Of a DNA stretch of 60,248 bases, positions 1 through 10,061 are shown one piece after another; the stretch's first letter is position 1; each line of letters begins with the position of its first letter. The notes below the pieces were generated by a model, which was not told where the DNA came from, ran no database searches, and saw only the letters and a program-made list of their open reading frames with translations. This stretch comes from an uncultured Bacteroidales bacterium (GTDB lineage Bacteria; Bacteroidota; Bacteroidia; Bacteroidales; Muribaculaceae): contig CADCFN010000016.1 in assembly GCA_902800715.1 (NCBI GenBank), positions 1 to 60,248 of the forward strand, written 5' to 3'. The translations under genes were made by a program, and so were the position numbers.

Positions 1-84
<84 letters not shown>

Positions 85-89
85 CTTAA

Positions 90-126
90 GAGGGAGTCAA
101 TCGCAAGGTTGGCTCCCTCGTTTTTT
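90..126 (+). terminator. Intrinsic terminator of the rRNA operon
   Basis: An 11-bp stem (GAGGGAGTCAA with TTGGCTCCCTC, one G-U pair) closes an 8-base loop and is followed by seven T. It lies just downstream of the 5S gene. Confidence 0.9.
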
Positions 127-142
127 TGTTCCCCCCTTTAAA

Positions 143-237
143 GCGTGGTAACCCCCGCCCCGTCCCGTTCCTGGCACAGAGCCCTAAGCGTCACCACGGC
201 GATGGTCAGCGACATGGGAAGGCGCAGGTAACCGCCC
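143..237 (+). pseudogene. Decayed second 5S rRNA copy
   Basis: This stretch aligns end to end with the 5S gene just upstream. It keeps CACAGAG, CTAAGCGTCACCACGGCGATGG and a 3' end (AGGTAACCGCCCCTTAAGAG) identical to the first copy. It has lost the invariant CCGAAC loop (now TGGCAC), and several stem positions are changed. It also keeps a terminator of the same layout. This looks like a tandem 5S duplication that has decayed. A functional 5S variant is unlikely because universally conserved loop bases are lost. Confidence 0.7.
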
Positions 238-240
238 CTT

Positions 241-2540
<2,300 letters not shown>

Positions 2541-2543
2541 AGA

Positions 2544-2572
2544 TTCGAGTCGTGATACTATCACGACTCGAA
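2544..2572 (+). terminator. Near-perfect palindrome after the GH97 gene
   Basis: Two 14-base arms (TTCGAGTCGTGATA and TATCACGACTCGAA) flank a single C, four bases past the GH97 stop. There is no T-run directly behind it, so it may act as an mRNA 3' stabiliser with the true terminator following at 2596, or as a protein-binding palindrome. Confidence 0.6.
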
Positions 2573-2594
2573 GTTTAAAGTTTAGAGTTTAAAG
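2571..2594. repeat. Short heptamer tandem repeat (AGTTTAA)
   Basis: Three imperfect copies of a 7-base unit (AGTTTAA, AGTTTAG, AGTTTAA) lie between the palindrome and the terminator. A different 7-base tandem array lies at 33421. Confidence 0.5.
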
Positions 2595-2595
2595 A

Positions 2596-2620
2596 AAAAG
2601 GGTGCATTTGCACCCTTTTT
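2596..2620. terminator. Bidirectional intrinsic terminator
   Basis: AAAAAGGGTGC and GCACCCTTTTT form an 11-bp stem with a 3-base loop. The A-rich and T-rich arms are symmetric, so it can end transcripts from the GH97 gene (plus) and from the tRNA-Asp gene (minus). Confidence 0.85.
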
Positions 2621-2681
2621 GATTGCGTAAAAAGAATGGGCAAGCAGCCGAAGCATACTCGCCCAAATCCTCTCTCCACTG

Positions 2682-2755
2682 CGGTGCGTACGTGACTCGA
2701 ACACGCGACCCCCTGCGTGACAGGCAGGTATTCTAACCAACTGAACTAACGCACC
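2682..2755 (-). tRNA. tRNA-Asp (anticodon GTC)
   Basis: Read on the minus strand it is a full 74-base cloverleaf. The acceptor stem is GGTGCGT with ACGCACC, the anticodon arm CCTGC-CTGTCAC-GCAGG carries GTC, and the T arm contains GTTCGAGTC. The discriminator is G. The next bases are CAG, so CCA is not encoded, as is usual in Bacteroidetes. Confidence 0.95.
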
Positions 2756-2918
2756 AACATACTGCAAGTTTTTGAATTGACAAAGGATTTTCCAAGAAAT
2801 TTTTCAAAAAAATATCACACCATCTTTTAATTAACTGATAAACAACATGATAGAAATTATCTATTGATATGAATCAGCTCATCAGATGATGTGATATTGA
2901 AAAATGAAGCAGGTTATT

Positions 2919-5228
2919 CTATAGTCTTTCCTTCTCGCTGCTGCCTGCGCCGGTGCCCTTGTATTTGCTCTGGGCGGCATTGAACTTGTAACGGACGGTG
3001 AATTCCACCTCTCGCGAGTCATTACGGGAATTCTGCCACAGGGTGCGTGCTCCGTAGTTCAACCGGACTTGGTCCTGCGAATTCAACAGGTTATGACCTT
3101 TAACCATCACCGACAGATGATCTCCGAGGAACGATTTGGTAACGCTCAGGTCAAGACGATATCTGGCCTTAGTGAGTGATATATTCTCCTGATTCCCCTT
3201 ACTGGTAAAAGAGAAATCGGCACTGGCTGTTAGGGTGGGAGTCAACCTGAAGTTGTTGTTGAATTGTGCAATCCAGATGGGGCGCTCGGGGCTGATGACA
3301 CCAGCGGGTGAAGGTATCTTGATCCATTCCTTCATCATGCCCATCGTGAGAGAGGGCTGATAGAGGCCTAATCGTGGACTGAGTGTTACCATCAGCATCA
3401 CGGCATCCTCGTTATCGACATTCTCGCGGTAGAGCCATGTTATCGACTCGCTGCCAGGAACCTCGCGACCCACGTTGACAATCTGGTCATCGGTGTGTTT
3501 ATAGTTCAGCATCAAGGTTACCCAGCGGTACATGGCCATGAGCGAGGCTTCGTGACGGATCGATGGCTTGAGCAAGGGGTTACCGCTCTGCCAAGTGAAA
3601 CGGTTGGCATAGGTTACGCTACTGCTCAATTCATGGTAGTAGGGTCGCTTGATCTTCGCCGCGTAGTTCGCAATGAGCTGCACTGGTCCGACTGCAGCCA
3701 TAAATCCCACACTGGGGAATAGATGATGGTAACTGCGGCTCTGCTCGGCGATGCGTACGCCCTGATTGTAGTAATTGGTTGTCACGTTCTCGTTGCGCAG
3801 TCCGACCTTCATTTGGCCAAAGGGCAACGGACGGGTATACTCAGCAAACAGGATGTAGTTGTTTTCTCGTTGCTCGGTGAACGACGTGGGCACGATTTGC
3901 TCGAGGTTAATGTACTCGTCGTTGCGTCGAGTGTGGTCAAACTCGGTGCCCACTTCCAAATTGCCGCCCCACAGGTTCCACGAGAGCACGAGTTTGGTTG
4001 CGCATAGCTGGTTGCGCACGACGCTGTAGCTCGTTACCGTGCGGCTCTGCTGCTCCTGACTCACCTCATCATTATAATGCGTCTCGCGGTTTTTGAAGAA
4101 GACATAGTCGGTATTGAAATCGATGGAAGTTTTGCCCACCTTACCATTGTAATAGGCATTGAGTGTGTGAGGCATATTGTGCTTGGTGGACTCGTATAGG
4201 CTGTTGTCCAGGTGGTCATAGAACTGGCCATTGGCAATTACATCGGCTGTGAACGTGCCACTGGTGCGGTCCAGGAAATAAGCCTTTGTGTCATAACGGA
4301 AACCTGCCGAATGGTTGTCGTTGAAGATGTAGTTGGTGCCGATTGAAGTATAGAGCGAGTTGTAGTGGGATTTGATATCCATCAGCTCGTCCATATGCCA
4401 CAGGGTATCGGCTTTTACGTCAAGGATGACATCATCGTCTTGCTTGCTGCGGCCGTCGTTGTACCACACGCTGCCGAACACATCAAGCCCCTTGTGGCGG
4501 TAGTTCCAATTTGTGCCTAAGTCCAGGTCAGGACGCTCGGCCGCATAATAGGAAGCCTGGGTATTGAAACTGAAGCCTTCGCCCTGGGGCCGCTTGGTCT
4601 TGATGAGGATGACCGACTCGACCGTGGCGTCATACTTGGCGCCGGGGTTGGTAATCAGTTCCACGCTCTGGATGTCCTCGCTGCTGATTTGGTCCAGTTC
4701 GGTCTGGTTTTGTAGTTTGCGGCCGTTGATATAGATGAGCGGCGTGCCCTTGCCGAAGACCTCGATGCCGTCCTTCTTGCGCTGCACGCCCGGCAGGTTC
4801 TCGAGCACTGCCTTGGCGGAGCCCACCTTGCTCAACAGCGTGTTTTCCACCTCGGTTTTGAGGCCGTCGGTGGTCAGTTTAAAGGCAGGGCGCTGGCCCT
4901 TGACAACGACCTCGCCCAGCATGGTCGTTTCTGGTTCCAGGGCGATGGTGCCCATGTCGTGAGCCGTCACGTCTATCACCCTTGTTTTGTAGCCCAGATA
5001 GGAAATCTTGATAATGGGCTTCATGGCATCGCCCGTGAGTGTAAAGAGCCCGTTGTCATCAGTCATAGTACCAGCGACAAAGGCGCTGTCGCTGGCATTA
5101 AGCAGCACCACATTGGCAAAGGGCACTGGCGTCTGAGCCTCGTCAACAACACGGCCCGTAAATGTGTCGGCAGCAGCTGTCATAACGACCAATATCGCCA
5201 TCATCAGTGTAAAAAAGTATCTTCTCAT
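2919..5228 (-). CDS. Outer-membrane beta-barrel protein, TonB-receptor-like (OMP_b-brl_3 type), copy 1
   Basis: A 769-residue protein with an N-terminal signal peptide (MRRYFFTLMMAILVVMTAAA). A CarboxypepD_reg-like beta domain follows (about 22-100, starting TFTGRVVDEAQTPVPFANV), then a plug-like domain (about 105-210, with GTPLIYINGRKL and NPGAKYD), then a long barrel. It is a close paralogue of the protein at 5830-8145, down to the same C-terminal motif SKYKGTGAG. The substrate is unknown. Upstream lies a two-part repeat shared with the paralogue. It is monocistronic, separated from the upstream operon by two tandem hairpins. Confidence 0.88.
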   Translation of the reverse strand: MRRYFFTLMMAILVVMTAAADTFTGRVVDEAQTPVPFANVVLLNASDSAFVAGTMTDDNGLFTLTGDAMKPIIKISYLGYKTRVIDVTAHDMGTIALEPETTMLGEVVVKGQRPAFKLTTDGLKTEVENTLLSKVGSAKAVLENLPGVQRKKDGIEVFGKGTPLIYINGRKLQNQTELDQISSEDIQSVELITNPGAKYDATVESVILIKTKRPQGEGFSFNTQASYYAAERPDLDLGTNWNYRHKGLDVFGSVWYNDGRSKQDDDVILDVKADTLWHMDELMDIKSHYNSLYTSIGTNYIFNDNHSAGFRYDTKAYFLDRTSGTFTADVIANGQFYDHLDNSLYESTKHNMPHTLNAYYNGKVGKTSIDFNTDYVFFKNRETHYNDEVSQEQQSRTVTSYSVVRNQLCATKLVLSWNLWGGNLEVGTEFDHTRRNDEYINLEQIVPTSFTEQRENNYILFAEYTRPLPFGQMKVGLRNENVTTNYYNQGVRIAEQSRSYHHLFPSVGFMAAVGPVQLIANYAAKIKRPYYHELSSSVTYANRFTWQSGNPLLKPSIRHEASLMAMYRWVTLMLNYKHTDDQIVNVGREVPGSESITWLYRENVDNEDAVMLMVTLSPRLGLYQPSLTMGMMKEWIKIPSPAGVISPERPIWIAQFNNNFRLTPTLTASADFSFTSKGNQENISLTKARYRLDLSVTKSFLGDHLSVMVKGHNLLNSQDQVRLNYGARTLWQNSRNDSREVEFTVRYKFNAAQSKYKGTGAGSSEKERL

Positions 5229-5267
5229 TTGTCTATAGGTTTTATTGAGTTATCATCTGACTGGCAG

Positions 5268-5275
5268 GAAAAGTA
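5268..5275 (-). promoter_or_regulatory. -10 like element of barrel gene copy 1
   Basis: On the minus strand TACTTTTC, one base from the TAnnTTTG consensus. It lies 25 bp downstream of the CACTAAAGGG half site, matching the paralogue (26 bp). There is no good -33 TTTG, which fits an activator-dependent promoter. Confidence 0.5.
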
Positions 5276-5300
5276 TCCTACCGTTTTCCCTATAGACGCA

Positions 5301-5367
5301 CACTAAAGGGCGAAAAGTTGCAACCTTCCACCATTAAATTCTTATTTTCACACTTTAGGGTGTTAAA
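5301..5367. promoter_or_regulatory. Two-part conserved upstream element A
   Basis: Half site CACTAAAGGG(C)GAAAAGTTGCA begins at 5301, and half site TTTTCACACTTTAGGGTGTTAAA covers 5345-5367. The starts of CACTAAAGGG and CACTTTAGGG are exactly 50 bp apart. The same pair with the same 50-bp spacing occurs at 8207-8273 before the paralogous gene. It is likely an operator for the nearby LuxR-type regulator (inference). Confidence 0.65.
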
Positions 5368-5373
5368 AATAGT

Positions 5374-5407
5374 GCTCCGTAACGGCAAATTTAATAGCGT
5401 TACGGAG
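5374..5407 (-). terminator. Hairpin with CTCCGTAACG arms, second of two
   Basis: Arms CTCCGTAACG and CGTTACGGAG are separated by about 13 bases and followed on the minus strand by CACTATTTTTA. It repeats the hairpin at 5428-5462, downstream of the minus-strand 114-residue gene. Confidence 0.6.
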
Positions 5408-5427
5408 GGGTAAAATATAAAAATAGT

Positions 5428-5462
5428 GCTCCGTAACGTATTTTATTTAGGCGTTACGGAGC
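5428..5462 (-). terminator. Hairpin with GCTCCGTAACG arms, first of two
   Basis: Perfect 11-bp arms (GCTCCGTAACG and CGTTACGGAGC) with a 13-base AT-rich loop, followed on the minus strand by ACTATTTTTA. It lies 26 bp past the stop of the gene at 5489-5833. The hairpin plus T-rich tail is duplicated in tandem. Confidence 0.65.
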
Positions 5463-5488
5463 AACAAAAGAATATAAACATCACTCTT

Positions 5489-5833
5489 TTATAATTGTAA
5501 GACCTGGGTCATGCCGTCGGGTTCCAGAGGTGCGAGGGGTTGTTGTAGCAGTACTATGTAGAAACGTGGCAGGTGCTGCACAGGCGGGTGTTTAGCGATG
5601 TAGCGGTCAATCTTGTTACGGGCAGCAGCACGCAGTGTCTCGTCATCGCAAGGGGCTAACCGCTCTTTCTCAATAAATGCGATCTGCCAAAAAGCCATAT
5701 AACCGATAACGTATCGCTCTACAGCTTGCTCTACACTATCGTCGTGAACGAGTTGATTGATGGTAAATGAATCACTCTCACAAACTGCCACGACAGCCCA
5801 TGTCAAATCGACGTATCTCAACTCTTGTTTCAT
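5489..5833 (-). CDS. Hypothetical protein, 114 aa
   Basis: Not recognised. The protein is soluble, has no signal peptide or membrane segment, and is rich in acidic and aromatic residues. Its ATG overlaps the TGA of the upstream barrel gene (ATGA, 5830-5833), so it is translationally coupled to barrel copy 2. Copy 1 has no such partner. Two tandem terminator hairpins follow it. Coupling suggests a role linked to the barrel protein, but the sequence shows no motif that says what. Confidence 0.75.
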   Translation of the reverse strand: MKQELRYVDLTWAVVAVCESDSFTINQLVHDDSVEQAVERYVIGYMAFWQIAFIEKERLAPCDDETLRAAARNKIDRYIAKHPPVQHLPRFYIVLLQQPLAPLEPDGMTQVLQL

Positions 5834-8145
5834 AATCTGTTTTTCTCGTCATTCCCTGCTCCGGTGCCCTTATACTTGCTGCGTGTCCAGTTGAAGTGAT
5901 AACGCACGGTCACTTCGGCATAGCGGGTTTCGTTGGTGCGGTGCTGCCATAGAGTCAATTCACCGAAGTGTACCAGCATGTCCTGGCCATTGCGATGGAA
6001 GAGGTCATGCCCGGCAACCTTAACAGACAGTCGGTCATTAAAGAACGTCTTGGTTAGGCTGATGTATAGGTCAAGTTGATGGCTACGGCTGCAAATGTTC
6101 TCGCTGTCGCCCTTGCCCTGCCAATCGAGATTGAAAGATCCTGTCAAGGATGGCATGAATTTGAAATTGTTGTTCCACTGGGCCATGAAGATGGGCCTTG
6201 ACGGACTATAAATACCATTAGGCATGGGAATCTTCATCCATTCTTTCATCATACTGATCGTGAGTTGTGGGTTCCAGATACCAATGTGTAGTGCGGCGGT
6301 TAGGCTAAGGCTCAACACATCCTTTTTGTCGATATTCTCTTGTATAATGAGCGTTGTGGCTTCGTGCCCCTCGACCTGGTGCCCCAACTGCAGAATCACA
6401 TCCTTAAGGTGGGAATAACTCACGTTAAGAGAGAGAAATTTCCATGTGGCATCCAGTGACACATTGTTAATGATGGTGGGTTTCAGGAATGGGTTGCCTG
6501 ACTGCCAAGTGAAGCGGTTAGAGTAATAAGTCTTGTTACTTAGTTCAAAATAGGTTGGGCGGCGAATCTTCATCGCATAGCCTAACATGGCATTGACGTT
6601 GCCCACTTGAGTCGATAACGAGAGGCTAGGGAACAGATGGTTTTGATGGCGGCTTTGCCCGTCGATGTGAACGCCTTGACTGTAATAGTCGGTGGTGGCA
6701 TATTCGTCACGCAATCCACCGCTTAGCTGTCCGATAGGTGTCAATCGGCTATACTCGATAAAGGCGCTGTAGTTGCGCTCCTTAACCTCAGTGTAACTTG
6801 ATGGAACAATCTGCTCAGGGTTGAGGTAATCATCGTTGCGGTGGGTGTAGTCAATCTCACTTCCCACCGACAGGTTACCACCCCATAATGGCCATGAGAG
6901 CACGAGTTTGCCGGCAAACAGTTCATTTCTCACGGTATTCTCGCTGGTTACTGTGCGGTCTTCCCACTCTTGGCTCTCCTCAAGGCTACATTCACTCTCG
7001 CGGTTTTTGGTAAAATAGTAATCGGCATTGAAATCGATGTTGGTCTTGCCCACCTCGCCATTATAATAGAGATTGAGCGAGTGTGGCATATTGTGTCGTG
7101 TTTTATTCTTATTGTTGGTCATTAGGCTGTCGTAGAAATTGCCGTTTGCGGTCACTTCGGCAGCAAAAAAGCCTTTGTCAACATCCTTGAGACGGATGCT
7201 GCTGTTATATTGGATACCCATCGTGTGCTTATCATTAAACTGGTAATTGGCTCCAAAAACCACGCGCAAGATATTGTAATTACCCTGGCTGCGGCCGTGA
7301 TTGTTCTGATGCCACAAGGTATCAGCGGCGACATCCTGGCTTATGCGGTATTTCTGCAACCAGCCGTTCTCAAAGTCGCTGACTGTACCGAAGACATCCA
7401 ATCCCAGGCGACGGTAATTCCAAAGAAAGGCATTATAGGTGCGGGACATTTCGCCCTGGAAGAAACTGCTGCGCAGGTGACCGCCCCATCCTTCACCCAG
7501 TGGCTTGCGTGTCTTAATCCGAATCACGCTTTGCACCGACGCATCATACTTGGCACCAGGGTTGTTGATGACCTCGACACTTACGATGTCTTGTGATTTC
7601 AATTCATTGAGTTCCGACGCGTCGCGCATCAGGCGGTTATTGATGTAAATGAGAGGTTTGCCCTTGCCGAACACTTCAATACCGCCCTCTTTGCTCAAGA
7701 TGCCAGGAACATTTCTCAATACGTCATCTGCCGTTCCCAATTGACTCAAAATCGATCCCTCGATAGTGGTAAGTAGCCCTTCTTTACCTAATTTATGGAC
7801 GGGACGATATCCCTTGACCACTACTTCATCGAGCACTGCCGCGTCAGGTTCCATTACAATACTACCCATGTCACCTGGAGTCACGTCAATGCACAGGGTC
7901 TTGTATCCCACGCTGGAGAATTTCAATATACCAGTTCCCAACTCTCCAGTAATGGAGAAGGCACCATCTTCACCAGTCACAGTGCCTTGGACAAAAGTGG
8001 AATCAACGCTGTTGATCAATAATACGTTCACATAGGGCATCGGCACCTGGTTCTCATCCAGGACACAGCCTGTGAATGTGGCGGCCCTGGCCATGACAAT
8101 AGCCATCAGCAACGCAATTGTAACAATACTCAGTCTTTTAATCAT
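5830..8145 (-). CDS. Outer-membrane beta-barrel protein, TonB-receptor-like (OMP_b-brl_3 type), copy 2
   Basis: About 771 residues from the ATG at 8145 (MIKRLSIVTIALLMAIVMARA, a signal peptide). An ATG at 8205 lies upstream of the -10 box and is rejected. Domains are as in copy 1: CarboxypepD_reg-like (TFTGCVLDENQVPMPYVNVL), plug-like (GKPLIYINNRLM, NPGAKYD), and a long barrel ending SKYKGTGAG. It is probably regulated by the divergently transcribed PAS/LuxR protein, since the shared two-part repeat sits directly upstream of its promoter. The 114-aa gene follows with a 4-base overlap. Confidence 0.88.
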   Translation of the reverse strand: MIKRLSIVTIALLMAIVMARAATFTGCVLDENQVPMPYVNVLLINSVDSTFVQGTVTGEDGAFSITGELGTGILKFSSVGYKTLCIDVTPGDMGSIVMEPDAAVLDEVVVKGYRPVHKLGKEGLLTTIEGSILSQLGTADDVLRNVPGILSKEGGIEVFGKGKPLIYINNRLMRDASELNELKSQDIVSVEVINNPGAKYDASVQSVIRIKTRKPLGEGWGGHLRSSFFQGEMSRTYNAFLWNYRRLGLDVFGTVSDFENGWLQKYRISQDVAADTLWHQNNHGRSQGNYNILRVVFGANYQFNDKHTMGIQYNSSIRLKDVDKGFFAAEVTANGNFYDSLMTNNKNKTRHNMPHSLNLYYNGEVGKTNIDFNADYYFTKNRESECSLEESQEWEDRTVTSENTVRNELFAGKLVLSWPLWGGNLSVGSEIDYTHRNDDYLNPEQIVPSSYTEVKERNYSAFIEYSRLTPIGQLSGGLRDEYATTDYYSQGVHIDGQSRHQNHLFPSLSLSTQVGNVNAMLGYAMKIRRPTYFELSNKTYYSNRFTWQSGNPFLKPTIINNVSLDATWKFLSLNVSYSHLKDVILQLGHQVEGHEATTLIIQENIDKKDVLSLSLTAALHIGIWNPQLTISMMKEWMKIPMPNGIYSPSRPIFMAQWNNNFKFMPSLTGSFNLDWQGKGDSENICSRSHQLDLYISLTKTFFNDRLSVKVAGHDLFHRNGQDMLVHFGELTLWQHRTNETRYAEVTVRYHFNWTRSKYKGTGAGNDEKNRL

Positions 8146-8172
8146 AATGTCTCTATTTTGGTTGTTCGAGTG

Positions 8173-8180
8173 CAAAATTA
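8173..8180 (-). promoter_or_regulatory. -10 box of barrel gene copy 2
   Basis: On the minus strand TAATTTTG, a perfect TAnnTTTG. The -33 position (19 bp upstream) reads GTTT, a weak match. The CACTAAAGGG half site lies immediately upstream, a typical place for an activator. Confidence 0.65.
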
Positions 8181-8206
8181 TCGAGACAAACCTCAATAGA
8201 AACACG

Positions 8207-8273
8207 CACTAAAGGGTGAAAAGTTGCAGTATCGGAGTGATGCAACCGCATTTTCACACTTTAGGGTGTTAAA
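8207..8273. promoter_or_regulatory. Two-part conserved upstream element B
   Basis: CACTAAAGGGTGAAAAGTTGCA starts at 8207 and TTTTCACACTTTAGGGTG starts at 8251; the CACTAAAGGG and CACTTTAGGG cores start 50 bp apart, as in element A at 5301. It lies between barrel copy 2 and the divergent LuxR-type gene, so one bound protein could control both. Confidence 0.65.
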
Positions 8274-8327
8274 TTGCCTTGTGGCATGTTACTACTTCTT
8301 AAGGATAAGGCTTTTTAAGTTTCACCA

Positions 8328-8359
8328 TTTGTTGGAATTGGGCATTTGGGGTACATTTG
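8328..8359 (+). promoter_or_regulatory. Promoter of the PAS/LuxR regulator gene
   Basis: TTTG at 8328-8331, a 20-bp spacer, and TACATTTG at 8352-8359 match the Bacteroidetes promoter consensus. The start codon follows 18 bp behind the -10 box. Confidence 0.7.
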
Positions 8360-8376
8360 CATGACTATTAACCAGC

Positions 8377-9141
8377 ATGACCTATATGGCAAAAATTGAG
8401 GATTTTTTCACGTTGACCAACAGTGTAGAGGGCATTGATGATGAGCAATACCGCCACCTTGAGCCCATGATACGCGCCATCGATGCGATGGCCAATGCGA
8501 CCTACCAGAGCATTTATGTCATCGACTACCTGAAGCACGGTTTCCTGCATGTGGCGAGTAATCCGCTGTTCCTTTGCGGACACACGGCCGAGGAGGTGCG
8601 CCAAATGGGCTACCGCCTGTATATCGACCACGTCCCCGCCGAGGAACAGATTATGCTCACTGAGATCAACGAGGTGGGCTTCAAGCGCTTCAACGAAGAG
8701 CCCATGACTGAGCGTAGCCGCTGCTTCATGAGCTACGACTTCCATATTGTGAATGGCGAAGACTGCTACCTGGTAAACCACAAGATTACACCGTTTGCTC
8801 TTGCACCCGATGGGCGTGCCTGGCTAGCAATGTGCGTCGTGTCGTTGTCGCACCACACTACGCCTGGTCACGTTGAATTCCACAAGAAGGGTCAATCCGT
8901 TTATTGGGAATATGACCAAAACGGTCACCGCTGGCTGGAGCGTAAAAGCGTTAGCCTGAGGCAGCAGGAAAAGCAGGTACTTATCCTGTCAGCTCAGGGA
9001 TATACCGTGCCTCAGATAGCCGATAGGATGTGTCGCGCTGTGGATACCGTCAAGACTTACAAGCGTGCGCTGTTTGAGCGCCTGGGTGTGCGTAGCATCA
9101 CCGAGGCCCTGACTGTTGCTACCAATCAGGGCCTGTTGTAG
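8377..9141 (+). CDS. PAS-like / LuxR-type HTH transcriptional regulator
   Basis: A 254-residue cytoplasmic protein. The first 170 residues resemble a PAS-type sensor fold. Residues about 190-254 form a LuxR/GerE helix-turn-helix (SLRQQEKQVLILSAQGYTV, then IADRM-VDTVKTYKRALFERLGV). It has no receiver domain or membrane segment, so it probably senses an intracellular ligand or partner. It is divergent from barrel gene copy 2 and shares the intergenic element B. ATG 8377 or 8386 could both serve as start. Control of both barrel genes is inferred from the shared repeat. Confidence 0.87.
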   Translation: MTYMAKIEDFFTLTNSVEGIDDEQYRHLEPMIRAIDAMANATYQSIYVIDYLKHGFLHVASNPLFLCGHTAEEVRQMGYRLYIDHVPAEEQIMLTEINEVGFKRFNEEPMTERSRCFMSYDFHIVNGEDCYLVNHKITPFALAPDGRAWLAMCVVSLSHHTTPGHVEFHKKGQSVYWEYDQNGHRWLERKSVSLRQQEKQVLILSAQGYTVPQIADRMCRAVDTVKTYKRALFERLGVRSITEALTVATNQGLL

Positions 9142-9192
9142 AATCAGAGATAATTACTGGATGGGCTTGAGGCCGAGGGGTGAATCAACAGG

Positions 9193-10029
9193 TTACCAGG
9201 GGTCTCCTGCTTGGGATTCTTCCATGAGTTCTTTGCCGTAGGGGGTCAGGTACTCGGGGGCGCTTGGGTCGTTGGGATAAAAGAGGGGCACGTCGATGTC
9301 GCCTTGGGCGAAACTGGCTATCTCATAGACCTGATAGACGAGATGCAGAAATCCCTCCTCGAAATACCATACCGATGGAATCTTTATGATACCATCATCG
9401 GGGAGGAACAGGTCCTCTTCAGTGTAATCATACTTGAGGTTGATGGATTTCATGATGTACGGGCGGATTAATTCCGGGTCAACCAATATGTCCTCTAAAG
9501 TGACGATTTTGCCGAGTTCGGTATCATAGGTGATGTAGTTGTGGACATACATGCCATGGGCTGCTCCTGCAAAGTAATAATAGCTAAACAGATGGAATAC
9601 GGCGAACCGTTGGCCCAAAGCCTTGAGTTCAACTGTATTGAACAAGGAAGAATAAGAGGACTCAATATCTTTAAAATCGTCAAGAATCAGATAGGGGCCG
9701 TTCTCGCCAAAAGGCACACTCTCGTTGTCGGTGTACAGCAAATACTCGATGGCCCTGTTCATCAACTTGATATCGTCCTTACCGGTCAGCCAATTGCAGA
9801 TGGAGTCTTGCAGTATAGGGCACTCCTTGCCATTGAGCATCGCTGGCCATAAAGCTTTAATGGTGTTTTGCTGATAGACTGCGTCTTCTCCTTCACCCAG
9901 TTTTGCTCTGACGGTTTTGTCGATGTTATAGAACTGGCACGGTTTTCCGTAAGACAATGATTGTCCCAAGGCTGGTGTTGCCAACGCCATGACCATCATT
10001 GAGGCCAAGATAATAATTACCTTTTTCAT
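9193..10029 (-). CDS. DUF3298-domain secreted protein, copy 1
   Basis: A 278-residue protein with a signal peptide (MKKVIIILASMMVMALATPALG). The central YYYFAGAAHGMYVHNY and the C-terminal LVYQVYEIASFAQG are typical of the DUF3298/RsiV-like family found in Bacteroidales. The biochemical role is unknown. It is a paralogue of the next gene (10062-10916), 32 bp away on the same strand, and probably co-transcribed downstream of it. It converges on the LuxR-type gene. Confidence 0.82.
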   Translation of the reverse strand: MKKVIIILASMMVMALATPALGQSLSYGKPCQFYNIDKTVRAKLGEGEDAVYQQNTIKALWPAMLNGKECPILQDSICNWLTGKDDIKLMNRAIEYLLYTDNESVPFGENGPYLILDDFKDIESSYSSLFNTVELKALGQRFAVFHLFSYYYFAGAAHGMYVHNYITYDTELGKIVTLEDILVDPELIRPYIMKSINLKYDYTEEDLFLPDDGIIKIPSVWYFEEGFLHLVYQVYEIASFAQGDIDVPLFYPNDPSAPEYLTPYGKELMEESQAGDPW

Positions 10030-10061
10030 GTGGGATAATATTGGTAAGTGTGAGGTTTAGG

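Noticed and set aside
2582-2767. 61-codon minus-strand frame covering the tRNA-Asp
   Set aside because: It runs through the tRNA and a terminator, so it is not coding.
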